Assembly (NCBI GenBank): GCA_038501785.1
Contig: JBAMJR010000097.1
Coordinates: forward strand, 1,806,501-1,870,500
DNA length: 64,000 nucleotides
DNA from: Myoxocephalus aenaeus
Lineage: Eukaryota > Chordata > Actinopteri > Perciformes > Cottidae
Direction of reading: 5' to 3'
The translations under genes were made by a program, and so were the position numbers. Under the pieces are notes generated by a model. That model searched no databases. It was not told the origin of the DNA and worked only from the letters and a program-made list of their open reading frames with translations. Numbering within the stretch: position 1 is the first letter of the stretch; every line of letters begins with the position of its first letter. Positions 48,501 through 61,100 of the stretch are shown piece by piece.

Positions 48501-49704
48501 ATTTGATGTTCATAGTGATATCGTAGATCGTTGACACATTTTCTTCCGAGTCAAAGCTCATTGTACCTGTGCAGGATGTACAGCACAGCGAGTGTACACG
48601 AGGCGTCATCCAAGTATGGCACGTTATTCAGAAGTATGGCTCGAGATGTCATCTTGTGTTTTGTGCATATAAAGAGTACAGTGATCCCAAGAATCCTGGA
48701 ACAAAGATTTAAGACCAGAGGAGGTTACAGAATACACAAAATAACATAAATATATTTTGAATGTGAGCTTGCAATACATCTTTATGAGTTTGCAAGCCGC
48801 TTCCTTTGAGTCTGGCATAAAGCCATTCATGTTCAGTCCACATCAATTCTGCCTTTTTTTTCTTTCTTTTTTCTCTCACCAATTGCTGCCATGGGACTGG
48901 AACAGTTGAGAGGAGGGTCTTGCTCCCTCACAAGCCTGACTGACCTGCTTTTTGTCCAGACAACTTCCAATAAGCAGGGGTCACTGTTCTTTCATTGGTG
49001 CCTTGCATTTGAGTCTCCTGCATGCGTCTGAATTGTTAACTTGTGTAACTAGCATCAGAGATACTGGATGTATCTAGATATCTGATAATAGATTCCATGT
49101 CTATGTAAACTAATGGTTTCTTTTTGAAAAGTCTGTCAATCCTCTTTGTGCTTTTAAAATGGGAAATATGCATTCTGGATTTCTGTTTGAATATGACTTT
49201 AATGTTATCTGAAGTTGGGGTACATATGGATGAAAGCAAGTGGGAAACTTAAACACATTCATCCACCGTGTGAAGGTTTTGCTCTCATATGTGTCTAATA
49301 TATTCCTGCCTGCAGGACAAGCCGAGGCTCTCGAATGTGCGCCTTCCATTCTCCCCGATCCTACTTTTATTTTTATCACTGAATAATCATTAAGAGCAAG
49401 GTTATTTTGATCTCCTGCCTCAATAGGCCTCAATTAAATATTCATTCATTCTGATGTGGCCTCCTCGGCAGCTTCTTTGGTATGTGTGTTAGAGAGACAA
49501 AATGCTGTGCTTTTGATTACACAAGCTTGGGCTTTTTCAAAGAGATCAAGCATCATTATATAGAAACAATCTGTTCCACTGATCAACAGAGTTGTTGGTA
49601 AAATGTTTACTTTGGCGAGGATAAATGAATTTGTCGTTGTCGAAACAAAACTAAGTTAGTTTGCAAAGCTTAAAGACCTGAAGGCTTCTGTTTCATGTGT
49701 CGTG

Positions 49705-49707
<3 letters not shown>
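48501..49707. other. Intergenic, no gene seen
   Basis: Unique-looking AT-rich sequence; no supported feature. Confidence 0.5.

Positions 49708-49773
<66 letters not shown>
49708..49773. repeat. (TA)n microsatellite
   Basis: About 66 nt of uninterrupted TA. Confidence 0.97.
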
Positions 49774-49774
<1 letters not shown>

Positions 49775-51587
49775 TGCTTTGAACTGCGGCTATGCATCAT
49801 TTGTTTGCCTTATTGACAAGAATATAGACTATACCTTTTCAACGTGAAATTGTAACACCATTAAATCATTTTAATCTACAGGAAGTATCAAACTCAAAAC
49901 GTTTTATTTTTATTATTCTATATAAGCAATATACATGAGTACAACATAGTGTTTAGCCACGGGTGCAGGGATGGCAATCTTAGTCACTTGCTCTGTTGAT
50001 GCAACACTTTGGTAAATAACAATTTGTTGGCTAGGCAATGCATTTAATACGTATTAATTTTCCACAGAGAACTCATTGTATTGATTTTAAGACTGACTTT
50101 TAAGTTTGATTGTTCACACCTGTTTTTCCTACTGCGACATGTCAAAATGTCGGTCATTGTACTTTTTACAGCATCAAAGCAAAAGGACTTTCAGATACGA
50201 ACTTGAATACAGGTTCAGTATTTGGATGATTTCTTTCTTTTACAAACAATAAAATATTGGATACATTTACATTCTGTCCTGTTGTAATTAGTTTTACATC
50301 TGATTTATATTGTGTAAAACATTGTATTTGTTCAAATGTTACCAACAATGTTTTGTTTCATTAACAAAGAGCTTTGGCCTAATAAGGGATTTCCTATGGG
50401 TTTTTAGTCATCATTCACTTATAGCATGTCATACTTAACAGCATCTGTCTTTTTATAATGGCCACACTACATCACCAAAAATACCCTTACGTTTATTTTA
50501 ATGCTGCAGATACTACACTTCCTTACCTTTTCAAGATTTTAATCAAAATTATTGATAAGTAAATTCATCTTCTTTACTTTCAGTTATTCATTATTTACTG
50601 CAATATAAAATAATAGCCACGCATCACCTTATCCAAAATGGAAGCCAACCAGCCATTAAGACAGTTGTAAGACTTCAATGTGTCACTTTTGTCTCCAAGC
50701 ATGGGAACAATAATGTCTGATCCTGTCAGCAAACATGTTGGAGAAAGCGCATTATATCAAATAAACAAAGAGAAAGCTATATTAGTATTACACAAAAAAA
50801 TTAGGTTGGCCATTGTTCTAGCTGTGAGTGCTTATTATTATAAGTCTTATTATACCTTTTCACTATGGAACATGTCTTCAGCCCTGCCATTACATTCATC
50901 ACTTGATTCAGCAAGTATCTGAAAGCGCAGTGGGTGAACAATAGGTCCAAGGATGATTTGCACATGAATGATGTCTGTGAATGAGAGTGGGTTACAGAGG
51001 AAGGCTGTCTCTCCATAGTCGGGGCAGGAAGGTTTCCTCCCCTCTGCCCCCACTCCAAAGACCAGGTGAGATTCTCCGACACAAAGGGCCAAGTGAAAAT
51101 GTGTTCAGCATGGACGCCTAAAACCCTTATTATGGTGATGCTTTATGGAGGATTTCAGTAGACCTATATAAAAGCCCTGGATCCTCCTTCTTTATGGATT
51201 TCTGTTACATCTCCAACGGGCTTTCATTACACAACTATATTTCTTCCATATATCTATACATATATAGATATACATATAGTACAATACCACAGTATCCATT
51301 TCGGTGTGGAACCAAGAACTTCCAGTTCCTCGATTTTTATGCTGTTGAGTGTTTATCCTAAACCGTTCACTGTGCAAAAACACATCTCATTTGTCCTCTT
51401 TTAAATTGTAATTTGACAAAAATGAATTCCCTAGAATAAAAAAAAATTACAGTATACTTTCAATATTTGATATGGCTGTGGTATTTCGGTTAGTGCAGGT
51501 GTCTTTGTTTGTCACTCGTTTTTTTGAGTATATTTAGGTTTACACCGTTCAATTACATACACCTGTAACATATGTATGTTTTCATTA
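49774..51587. other. Intergenic, no gene seen
   Basis: AT-rich with no repeat longer than a few units. Confidence 0.5.
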
Positions 51588-51770
51588 AAGGGGACATATT
51601 ATGGTATTATTTTAGGTTATTTAATGCTTTAATGTTAAAAAAAAACACATTATTTTTCTCATACTGTCCGGTCGGAATTTACCTGATTCATCATCGGTCT
51701 GAAACACTGTTTTAGCGCCTGTCTCTTTAAGGCCTTCTCCCAAAAACGTGTTTAAAGTTTTTCTTTGTGG
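51588..51770 (+). mobile_element. Teleost interspersed repeat fragment (AAAGGGGACATATTATG family)
   Basis: Starts TAAAGGGGACATATTATG and contains ACACATTATTTTTCTCATAC, GTCTGAAACACTGTTTTAGC and GCCTGTCTCTTTAAGGCC in the order I know from a common fish repeat. The right end is lost; no coding frame. Confidence 0.65.
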
Positions 51771-52078
51771 ATTGAGAGGGGGTGGTGCAAATCTAATATC
51801 CTTTGGAAGTGTGTTCCAGCTCTGTGGTGCTAACTATATGCTGCCTATCCATGTTCAGTTTGTACCCTGAGAACAGCTAGCAGTCTTCTTCCTGTTGACC
51901 GGAGAGGCAGACAGAGCTCAACTTATAAAACACAGTCAGAGATATATTTTGTCAGTGAAAATATCTGAGAATTGGTGAAATGTCTTCACTTTTCTTGGTC
52001 TTGAGTTGTCAACTGGAGAAAGATGAAGCACTTCCAATCATTTGTTAATTTAATTCCCTTACACAGAGAATCTAAAGC

Positions 52079-52250
52079 TGCGTTTCCACCAAGCAGTCCA
52101 GTTCCGTTTGTTAAACATTAAAACTGTTATTTTCATGTTTCCATTTGCAAAAGTTGTGGATGGTATAGAGCCAGACAACTCTTTCTAGGACCTGGTACCA
52201 AAAGGGAGTCGGGTCGAGCAGAGCCGTACCATAGAGTGGAAACACGACAT
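52079..52250. mobile_element. Possible hAT-type MITE
   Basis: The left end CTGCGTTTCCACC and right end GAGTGGAAACACGA are imperfect inverted repeats about 170 bp apart, and the interior carries GGTACC-type words usual in such elements. No clear 8-bp duplication, so the edges are uncertain. Confidence 0.45.
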
Positions 52251-53023
52251 AGGGGACTGAAGTCAGTTGGTGCGAGAGGTACATGTGGGTGTTATCTGCA
52301 TCATTATGATAGTTGATGTTATTGTTTTAAATAATGTGGCCTAATAGAAGCATGTAAATATGTAATAGAGGAGTGAGCCTTGGGAAACCCCACCTATCAT
52401 GTTGGTCCCCTCAGATGCATAATGACTACTCCACCACATACATATAGTCCTGACACAGTGGTTTGTCCCTCTGGCTCTTCCAAAATTACGCCATTTTGGG
52501 ATGTCATAAGAATCATAAAATAATCCTAACAGAACTGGCCAGTTGATTTGTCAAATTTGGCCGGTGCATTACTTTGTGACAGAGCAAATGCCATGTTGGG
52601 CTGCGACATCATTACGTCTGCATGTGTGCATGGCTCACATGAAGGTAATCTGGACTGTGGGTCCCATTAAAAAAAAATCATTCTCTATGTTTAAAATATT
52701 GGAAATATTACCAGGTATTGTAATTAGGGGCATAGCTCTCTCCTGCCTGAATGAAATGAACTAAGTAAGCGTCCGGGAGTCAGAACATAACCAATGTGCC
52801 CCAGTTGTACCACTGCCTCTAGTTCGTTTTTGTGATCCTTAGGCTGAGGGAACAAGAAGGACCGGCTATTCTGAGCCATAATGAAGAGACCCAAACTGGA
52901 GCTGTGGTCATAGAGCTCCAGATCTAGATTGCCAGATTCCTGCTCGAGATGCTTCAAATCACATTATAATTAACCGCATTTAGGATGGAGAGCAGAGAGT
53001 CCCTGCTTATAGCTATTCCCATG

Positions 53024-53025
<2 letters not shown>
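52251..53025. other. Intergenic, no gene seen
   Basis: No supported feature; short open frames only. Confidence 0.5.

Positions 53026-53077
<52 letters not shown>
53026..53077 (+). repeat. (CT)n microsatellite
   Basis: About 52 nt of CT, then CGCGTGCTC and CTATCTATCTATG. Confidence 0.97.
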
Positions 53078-53079
<2 letters not shown>

Positions 53080-55832
53080 GTGCTCTTTCTCTATCTATCT
53101 ATGCCTTCCACTCTCTTCCTCTGTCCTCATCTCTTGCTGTCCCTATTTTCAGTTTGGGTAATTAATATGGAAAGATGGAAAGGCATCATATTCTACAAAT
53201 TCCTATGAGATTGGCTTGCAAAAGCTGTTAAAGCCAAGTAGGTAAATTAGTATTCATGCAGGTTTTCCTGTTGCAAGTCATCTTTTCCTGTGGGACCAAG
53301 TAGTATATTGGGTTGACAGGCTATGCTCATCCTTGATTATGTGAGCAGAATGCCACCACAGAGCCAAAGCCCAGCAGGAAAAGAAAAAAATTCCTTAGGC
53401 AGTAAATCAATTTCTGTGACCTGCTAAATGTAATTGACTACACTCTAATTCTTTAACCCTGTGTATGACGGTGAAAACACATCCTGAGGTGGAATGATTA
53501 CCAGCTATTATACAAATCCATGGTTTCTGTGTCAGTTAATATCCATTTACAGCAAAATTATACATACGACACGATTCAGTGGCAATAAACAATTACTTTA
53601 ATGCACTAGTCATGTCTTTGTTTAGTCAATCAACTGGATCTCAGAAAACCACCTATTATTCAAAATAGGAAAATGGCTTGGTAAAGAGATTTTTGCTTTT
53701 AGATGCATGGAAATTTGTATGTAAATTGAGATGTTAATATTTCAGCTTGTGCTGAATTCTGGATATGGCCTTTAATGTTATGGTTCATACACCATAGGAG
53801 TCGTGGGGACCATTTGATGCAGTTACATGACACAAAATGCTTTAATGATTATGGTGCCACAATACTGTAGCTCCAGAGATTTTGCACAGCATAACAGAGG
53901 TTATAAATATCTGATGTCAAATACAGTGTCAAATATTTGTTTGAGGACAGATAATGCACCATGGTGTTGTTGTTTATACCATTCAGCATTCAGTATTAGT
54001 ACAGATATCACAATGAAAAACAAATAAACACATACAATTAGATTTTCCCAAAGTTTTTTTGTGAACAGCATACATCATTTCTTTCATTCGTATTTCTCCC
54101 AAGCTACTCTTTTGTCTCCCCAATCTTGTGAAACACAAACTCATTTGACAGTACATGTATCTTTTGCCTCAACTTGACCATTTGTCAGCGGGCCTAGGAC
54201 ATGGGCTGTGACTTTGGCCAGATTAATTAGCAGTCCGCACTCAACAGTCCGTTTCCCAATTCCTATTAGACCCAGCTCAGCAATCTGGTGGAAGGTAATT
54301 TGGTGCTCCATGCACACAGGGCGCAGCATTGACACCTTATGCTTCGTGATTGAAGGCAATCTCCTGGGGACAGCGCTAAATTTATTCATGATGCACTCTC
54401 CCACAGCCACTAGAGACGTGTCTGTGCCCGCTTGCCACACATCCACAGATTTCCTGCTCTGCATCTTTTCCCCGAATGCACAAATAATACTAAATGATCT
54501 GAGGGAGTTGTTGCGGTGTCTTATATTCCTACTCTTGCGGGAACCTGGTGATCTCTAGGTGAGTGAATTGCCTCTGCTGCTGCGCTTATGAGCCTCTGAA
54601 ATGAAGACAATGCATTATGTCAGGCTAGTGAATGTTATTGCATGTACAAATCTTCGCCCTCGCCACCTCTTCCATTCTCCATTTCTCCCGAGGGAATACA
54701 CATGCTAACAAAAGGTATGCACACACACACGTTCGTGCTCGGTGCAGCTGGGTCACAGGAAGTGGCATTAATGTAATTCCTTGTTGATGGCTGAAATCTG
54801 TTGATAATAGAGATGTTAGCAAAGGTGATCAAAACAGATTAGCCCAAGACACAGCAGAGAAATCGGTTGGACCCCCTGTCATTAATACAGACTCTTATCT
54901 GGGAGCCGCCACGCTCCCTCGTCCTCACTGGGGGAATACAGGGTCAGCCATTACCATGGAGTAGAAATGCTAATGCTCAACTTCAATCAACAGACCCCTG
55001 ACTGCCTGCCACCATTTATTTACTGCTAAGGTTTCCCAGCCGTTATTAGCCGGTGACCCAAACATGTGAACTTGTGGCTCTGCTAAGCTTTGTGGGTAGT
55101 TGCTTGAGAGGACACAGGGTCACCGAGGGCATAACCAAGGAATGGCCTTTTGTCACGAGGCACACGCTCTATAAAACGTGCGTGAGGCCGAAGCATAACA
55201 TCGCATGTACAACCTGGCTTTTCATGTGAGATGCTTTAACCCAAAGCATCACAAACACTACAAGCTGTGAGCGCGACTCAAAGGTTAAAAAGGCGCTATT
55301 AGATCGCAGTAGTATCTCTGAGAGCTTTACTCATCCCCTTCGTGTCTCACAGTGATAAAAGGATGTACCCGCCATCACTCCTGAGGCTGAAAACTTGTTT
55401 GGAGTTATTGAATCATCAGAGCAGAAGAGGCAAACAAGTGCCCTCAAGTCTTGCAGCGCTTGAGATGGAAGAGGTATTTTGACAATTAGCCCTATGAATT
55501 TGGTTCCCTCGGCATCAAAACACGAGTGCTATCAATATTTGTTACACAATACACGCACATGCTCTTCAAAGACTGACACTAGCCTATTTCCTTTGGTAAG
55601 TGACAATATTGCATAAATGCAACAGAATTTCGCCTTGATTCACTGATTTACTAAATCATTACATTTTCTATGTAACAGGTGTGCACTTATTGCCAATCAG
55701 CATAGCTCTACATGGAGAATTATGGAGAGTAAAAGTTGATTTATCCAACAAGGGTAGAGTTTGGATGATATAAAAGATGATATGTACAATAAAAGCAGTA
55801 TTTGCAAGAAAAAAAAAAGAAAAAAGAAAAAA

Positions 55833-55840
<8 letters not shown>
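53078..55840. other. Intergenic, no gene seen
   Basis: The stretch 54141-54558 is open for more than 100 codons on both strands but has no domain, splice or start logic. It is repeat-free and could equally be conserved non-coding DNA. Confidence 0.4.

Positions 55841-55904
<64 letters not shown>
55841..55904. repeat. (AT)n microsatellite
   Basis: About 64 nt of AT after an A-rich lead (55809-55833). Confidence 0.97.
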
Positions 55905-55907
<3 letters not shown>

Positions 55908-57070
55908 CCTGTTATATATTATCGTAGGGCCATATACAAATAATGCATTGTTAAGGTTGAGGTGAGTATCAGCTAAGTCCATACAAGACATATTTAAGTC
56001 AAAGCCAGGTCTTGGCAACAACACAACGGAGCACTTGTTTACTTCTGTGCCATAAAAAACTTGAATAACAATAACTGAGCTATACCGTATAAGTCAATCA
56101 ATCCATCGTTCAGCATCTACATACTCGAGATTTCAGCCAAATGTATAAACACAATATTCTTTTGCCTTTCCGTCATTCCCTCTGACACGCACACACACAA
56201 ACTGGACTGGTAATATCAGGTTCAAAGATCTAATCAGCGAGGCTTTCATTTGGTCAGGGGATTGATTTTGACACATCTTTTGTGCCACCTTCTAGATGCA
56301 GACTCGAGGAAATTGTGTTTTGTCTGCCACACAACCAGTCAGGCACAGGGAAATAAGTGTAGCTCTTTGTATGTAAACACTGCCATGAACACAGCAATGT
56401 ATGCCATTCAGTTAGTCCTCTTTTCAAAAGCCCCATACGCGGCGAAGGAAGGTCAAACTTCTGTTTGCCTATTCATGAGCCCCTGCTGCTTTCCTCTATT
56501 TAGTTAATCATTCAGTAACAATAAAAGACGATCCAGTGATCAACAAACTATTTACACTTCTTTGAGTAAATATCACATAAATGTTAAACTTATGAGTGTT
56601 TGTATACATGTTATTCATGTATAAATGAATATATATTTACAGCTTCTATGATTTTTTTTGAATTGTGTTTATATATTGAAATACAAATGTCATATAAATT
56701 ATTGTAAAGAAAATGATTACTTGATTCATCACAATTAGTTTGATTTTAGCCTTAATTCAACATATTTTTATATAATAGAAAATATGCTAAATAGTCCACA
56801 TATAATGCGAAGTGCAAGTTTCTTTCCGTAGAAAACTATCCAGTTTGAATAATTCCCAATAATGCAACACTTTGTCTTCATTTTGGATATGTTCTCATGA
56901 AATGCCTCGAAGTTCTTCATCTGCAATGAAGGTGCTCATTTCCACCAAGCAGGTGTGATCGTATGCAGCAGCTCGGTAGACATCTATACCAATGACCTCC
57001 AGTAATGTGACATATAATATTCATCCTTCAATCCATCAAGGAATTCACTCTTTAGTCTTCATACATCAGG
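55905..57070. other. Intergenic, very AT-rich
   Basis: No gene; low-complexity AT sequence from about 56570 to 56800. Confidence 0.5.
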
Positions 57071-57271
57071 TTAAGAAGGATGACATGGATTTACTTTCGC
57101 CTTTAAAAAATGTGGTGCTGCAAAGTCTTCATCATCAGCATGGAAATAGCATGGAGGGAAGTCAGTATTAGGCGAGGCAGCTTGTGATCTGCTAGATTTA
57201 GCAAATTCAGCTTCAGGTCCCTCAGTGAAAAGGAGAAATCCACGAGGCTCTGCAGCTGTGGTGGACACATT
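57071..57271 (-). other. Possible terminal coding exon of an unknown minus-strand gene
   Basis: On the minus strand a good acceptor, CTCGTATTTTTCAG, is followed directly by a 66-codon frame (NVSTTAAEPRGFLLFTEGPE ... ADDEDFAAPHFLKAKVNPCH) ending in TAA. Composition and codon use look protein-like. I do not recognise the product and found no partner exon in the window. It may be a real last exon, a pseudogene piece or chance. Confidence 0.28.
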
Positions 57272-57325
57272 CTGAAAAATACGAGATTCCCTTCAATATC
57301 TTTCATGTATTCTTACACTAATTAC

Positions 57326-57426
57326 CAGTGTTGGGCAACTTACTTTAAACAGTTATCAGTTACAAGGTTATTCAACTGTAGTAATTAAGTAATTAGTTAG
57401 ATTATTACATTATTTTTGTTCATAGG
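57326..57426 (+). mobile_element. CAGTGTTGGG-type DNA transposon fragment
   Basis: Begins CAGTGTTGGGCAACTTACTT and continues with AGTTACAAGG, GTAATTAAGTAATTAGTTAG, the wording of a widespread hAT-like non-autonomous family. The right half is missing. Confidence 0.6.
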
Positions 57427-57552
57427 TGGCTTCAAACACCTCCAAACCCTTGTGTCACATCTGTATTTAACATCTGTAGAAATAGAAAATGAGACATCCA
57501 GGCTTATTAAGCAGCCATCCGTTTAGATGTATTGACCCGCAGGGAGCTAGCT

Positions 57553-57605
57553 TTGAGTGCTTAGCGCTATATAAAATTAAAGTATTATTATTATTATTAT
57601 TATTT
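57553..57605 (+). mobile_element. LINE/SINE 3' tail
   Basis: CTTTGAGTGCTTAGCGCTAT, then ATAAAATTAAAGT and (ATT)n. This matches the conserved 3' tail shared by fish L2-type LINEs and their SINE partners (GCGCTATATAAA followed by a trinucleotide tail). The 5' part is not discernible. Confidence 0.65.
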
Positions 57606-57777
57606 TAGCAACAGTGAGTGCACACAGCTCTCGAGATGTCGCGTCCTCCCAGCAAAGCTGCTGGTTTCAATCAACCTCAACTCTAAAAAACAAACAGTTG
57701 ATGTGTGAATTTAGGCTTTCCAGTGGATTAGGCCGACGAGCCAGCTAAGAACACACAACGTATATGTGGGTCGGTAA

Positions 57778-58123
57778 AGCCTAATTCATGCTTCTCCGTC
57801 AGGTCGACAGCGTACCTACGCCGTAGCTACGCCGTCGACGAAGACCCCTACGCCGTAGCCTGACGCGCACCTCCAAAAAATCCTAACTACGCGTCGCGTA
57901 GACGCGGACCGCAACGCTGTGATTGGTCCGCTCAGAACGTAATTTCCGGCGGTTGCTCTTTCCGGTTTGTCTTCCTACACCGCCATTTTTAAAGTTCTTG
58001 TAGACCGGTAGTAACAATGGACCAAACAGAAGAACGAATCATCGAGGAGGTCAGGAAATACGACCACCTTTATAACTTTTCGTAGGTACGCCGTCGACGT
58101 GACGGAGAACCATAAATTAGGCT
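57778..58123 (+). mobile_element. PIF/Harbinger-type MITE with TAA duplications
   Basis: Terminal repeats AGCCTAATT(C/T)ATG(C/G)TTCTCC, continuing to CGTCA, pair with only a few mismatches, and TAA flanks both ends (57775-57777, 58124-58126), the size of duplication PIF/Harbinger elements make. Subterminal words TACGCCGTAG and TACGCCGTCGACG recur near both ends. The interior keeps a start codon and MADF-like peptide (separate entry), pointing to derivation from an autonomous Harbinger by internal deletion. Confidence 0.85.
58017..58085 (+). pseudogene. Remnant of a Harbinger MADF-domain protein
   Basis: The ATG at 58017 opens a 22-codon frame, MDQTEERIIEEVRKYDHLYN plus two residues, cut by TAG at 58083-58085 where the internal deletion joins the 3' end. 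The EEVRKYDHLYN phrase is the opening of a MADF DNA-binding domain (family knowledge), the class of accessory protein encoded by PIF/Harbinger transposons. Non-functional as it stands. Confidence 0.6.
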
Positions 58124-58126
58124 TAA

Positions 58127-61100
58127 GCATCGCAGTTTCAGGGTGATTGAGGGGGCTGTTTTGAGGGGGATTTTTTTTCATGGAATGAAATTCATTCATT
58201 CATTCATTGATTTAACCATGCAACAACATAATGTCACTGCTTAAAAATCAAAGAATACGTGTATTAATCAGGGCACTCGCATAAGAACGTTGCGTGAGAG
58301 GCATCTCTGAATAAATTCTGAATTTTAAAAGATGACTCAATGCTCAATTGCTCTCATCACTTTTTTCTTAAACAGATCATTTGATTTGCCCTTTGATTTC
58401 CATAAAAGCCGCTTTGTTAACCTTGTCAGCCTGTTTAGGTGAGCAATGCTGCAAATGTTGACAAGCAATTTATTCAGGGAAACCGGGGGCCAAGTGTTTC
58501 ATTCCAGCTGAGGTATGCACTTTGTGAAGTCAAATTTATTATTTTATTTGTTTCATATAATATTAATGATGCTCTATAATAATGGAGCTTTGAAGAAATT
58601 TAGTTTCATTGCTGCAGTGTTAAGATTTAGGGGCAGCTTTTTTCCCAGAGCTGTCACCTTCCATAACACTGCCCCCACCCGCCCACTCCCTCTACTGTAA
58701 CTGTTTCCCAGGCAACTCACCTCCACTGCATAATGCACCATATTCATATAGAACTGTCTATTTTGTTGCCACCACTAATGTGCTGTTTGCCTCATACTGG
58801 TTGTCCTCGCTCCTATAGGCTGACCGCCCCTCCAACCTGTACTCAGTGCTCAGTCCCCAGAGTACCCAGACTGCACCTTGCCATGCTCAGCATGCTGCTT
58901 CAGTGTAATGCTACTTAGTGCGATGATAACGTACACATCCCCTGTCATGCAATCTGATTATTAGTATTTAGTATTTTAATTCATTGCATTATTATAAGTT
59001 ATGTCACTTGAGTGTGCGTCGTCCATTAGGGTTGAGGACTTAGTTTGAAATTAAAAATAATTTGTATACCTGGAAAATATCCAGGTATAGGTTCCAAGTT
59101 TTGACAAGGAAGAAGAAGAAGAATTCAACTATCACAGAATGTTACTGTTGTTTTAGATAAGAGCTGGCCAATGAGTTATAGGAGTTCATGTCTCATCCTG
59201 CTGATCGCTGGGCCACTGACAGCCTAAAGATGAGAAAGTGTGAGCTTGCCAGATGAAATGGTTGCAAACCTGCTGACTGGTATAAGTGATACTCTTTCAC
59301 GCCCCGTAATGACTACCCCATCTGTCGTGGTCGGTGGAGTTTGTCTCGTGGTTACATTTATTAAGTCTGCAACTTAAGAAAAGCTATGAAACGGTAAATA
59401 ACTACCAGAAAATCTTTCTTTAACTTTCTCCCCGTTGTATTGCCTCATGGACTTTCTAACAAACAAACATTAGCAAACAGACAAACATTATATTCCACTG
59501 CATCGCTGGAGCTTGAACCATGTCATGCAGTTTTATATTTGATACCACCACACAGTTTGATCATTGTTATCGCTGAAGAGAGAAAAGAAAGAAACACCTT
59601 GCTGCCCTACCTTGACCTTCCTTCTCTTATTCTTCTTTTACACTGGAAAGGCTGCGTGGTTTTTACTTGTGAGGAACCTTGAAGCTATTCTGGAAGGTGC
59701 CGAGCTTGACGGTATATGAGGCTGGAAGAATGAGCGAAGGGCACCGCGGTCAATCAAAGGCCACCTTTCCCTGCTCGGCTCTTGCTTCGGGGTCTTCCTG
59801 CCGGTAATTCTCTGATTTGACTTTGATGTGCCAATTTGTGCCTGATGAATAATTGTCTGGTTTGCTGATAACTTGTAGGAGTCAAGTGTATTCTGGTGGC
59901 ACTCAATGCAAATGGGAGATATTTGGGTCCTTCAAATCACGACAGTAGCCCCTCTACATTTGCCTCCCCGTTCCGTGAGTAAACTGACCAATTAGCTGTG
60001 TTTGAAGAAGCCATTTTCGATTAGAGCAATCAGTAAACAGCAAGGCCGCTCTGTGATTGTCCCCCTGATTAGATGAGTTGTCACTTGAGAAGTTGTTTGA
60101 GATTTTAATTTATGGCCTTATATCGCTGAAAAGTATGGTAATTACCTAATTCATTCTCCACAGTTCAGCACTTGGATTAAAATTCATCCATACTGCCTGT
60201 GTTGATGACCTCATTTTTCCTCCTAAAGTTTCCAAGCAGTCTCTGAATCTACTGAATCAAGCCAATAGGACAGCCAACATTTATGTTGTCAGTGGCGATA
60301 AAGACTGTACAAACAGCATATTGAATACAAATTTTATAATATATTTTTCTGACAGATGTTTTGTTTCATTTCCGTTACTCGCTGTTGTATTTCAACCAGC
60401 TCCTTACTCACGAATAATCACATAATAATCTGCATGAAGAAAAAGCTCATTATTATTCACACCCATCTTTGAGTGTCTGTGCATTACATCCTTATTAACA
60501 CTATGGCCCAGTTAATGACTGGGCCATAAGTGAAAAATTACTACGCCTCTTATGCAATTAAATGACCTGTGCACTAATTCAGTATACATCAAATAAGTAA
60601 TTAAAACATTTAACTGACAAAGCATTCTGGGTACAGCAAGTGTTAACCTATAGTTTAATTGTGCCAGTACAGCACACTTAAAAAAATATTCAAAATATGC
60701 ACCGGCACACGATTTTCACAACACATTGCTCATTTATTTGAAGACACTGTTATGGTTATGGTCTATACTGTTTGTCTGAGCTTAAATCCACATCAAATAA
60801 CAAGGAATGGTTTTATACATGTATCATACAATCTGACTTCATACTGAAAAAGAACCACTTGTTCACAATATAGAAAACATGCAAACATATTTGTTTTATG
60901 ATTCACATAGATATGTATAAGCATAGTCCTAACTACACACAAAAGACGTTAAAACAGCAGATTCCCCAATAGGCCAATAGGAGATAAGGCAAAAGGCATT
61001 ATTCATAACAGAACCATCCAGAATGTATATCATTTAATACAGTGTTGAGATGCAAGGGTGCTTTACTTGTGTAGAGGTACATTAGTTCAATCATATTACT

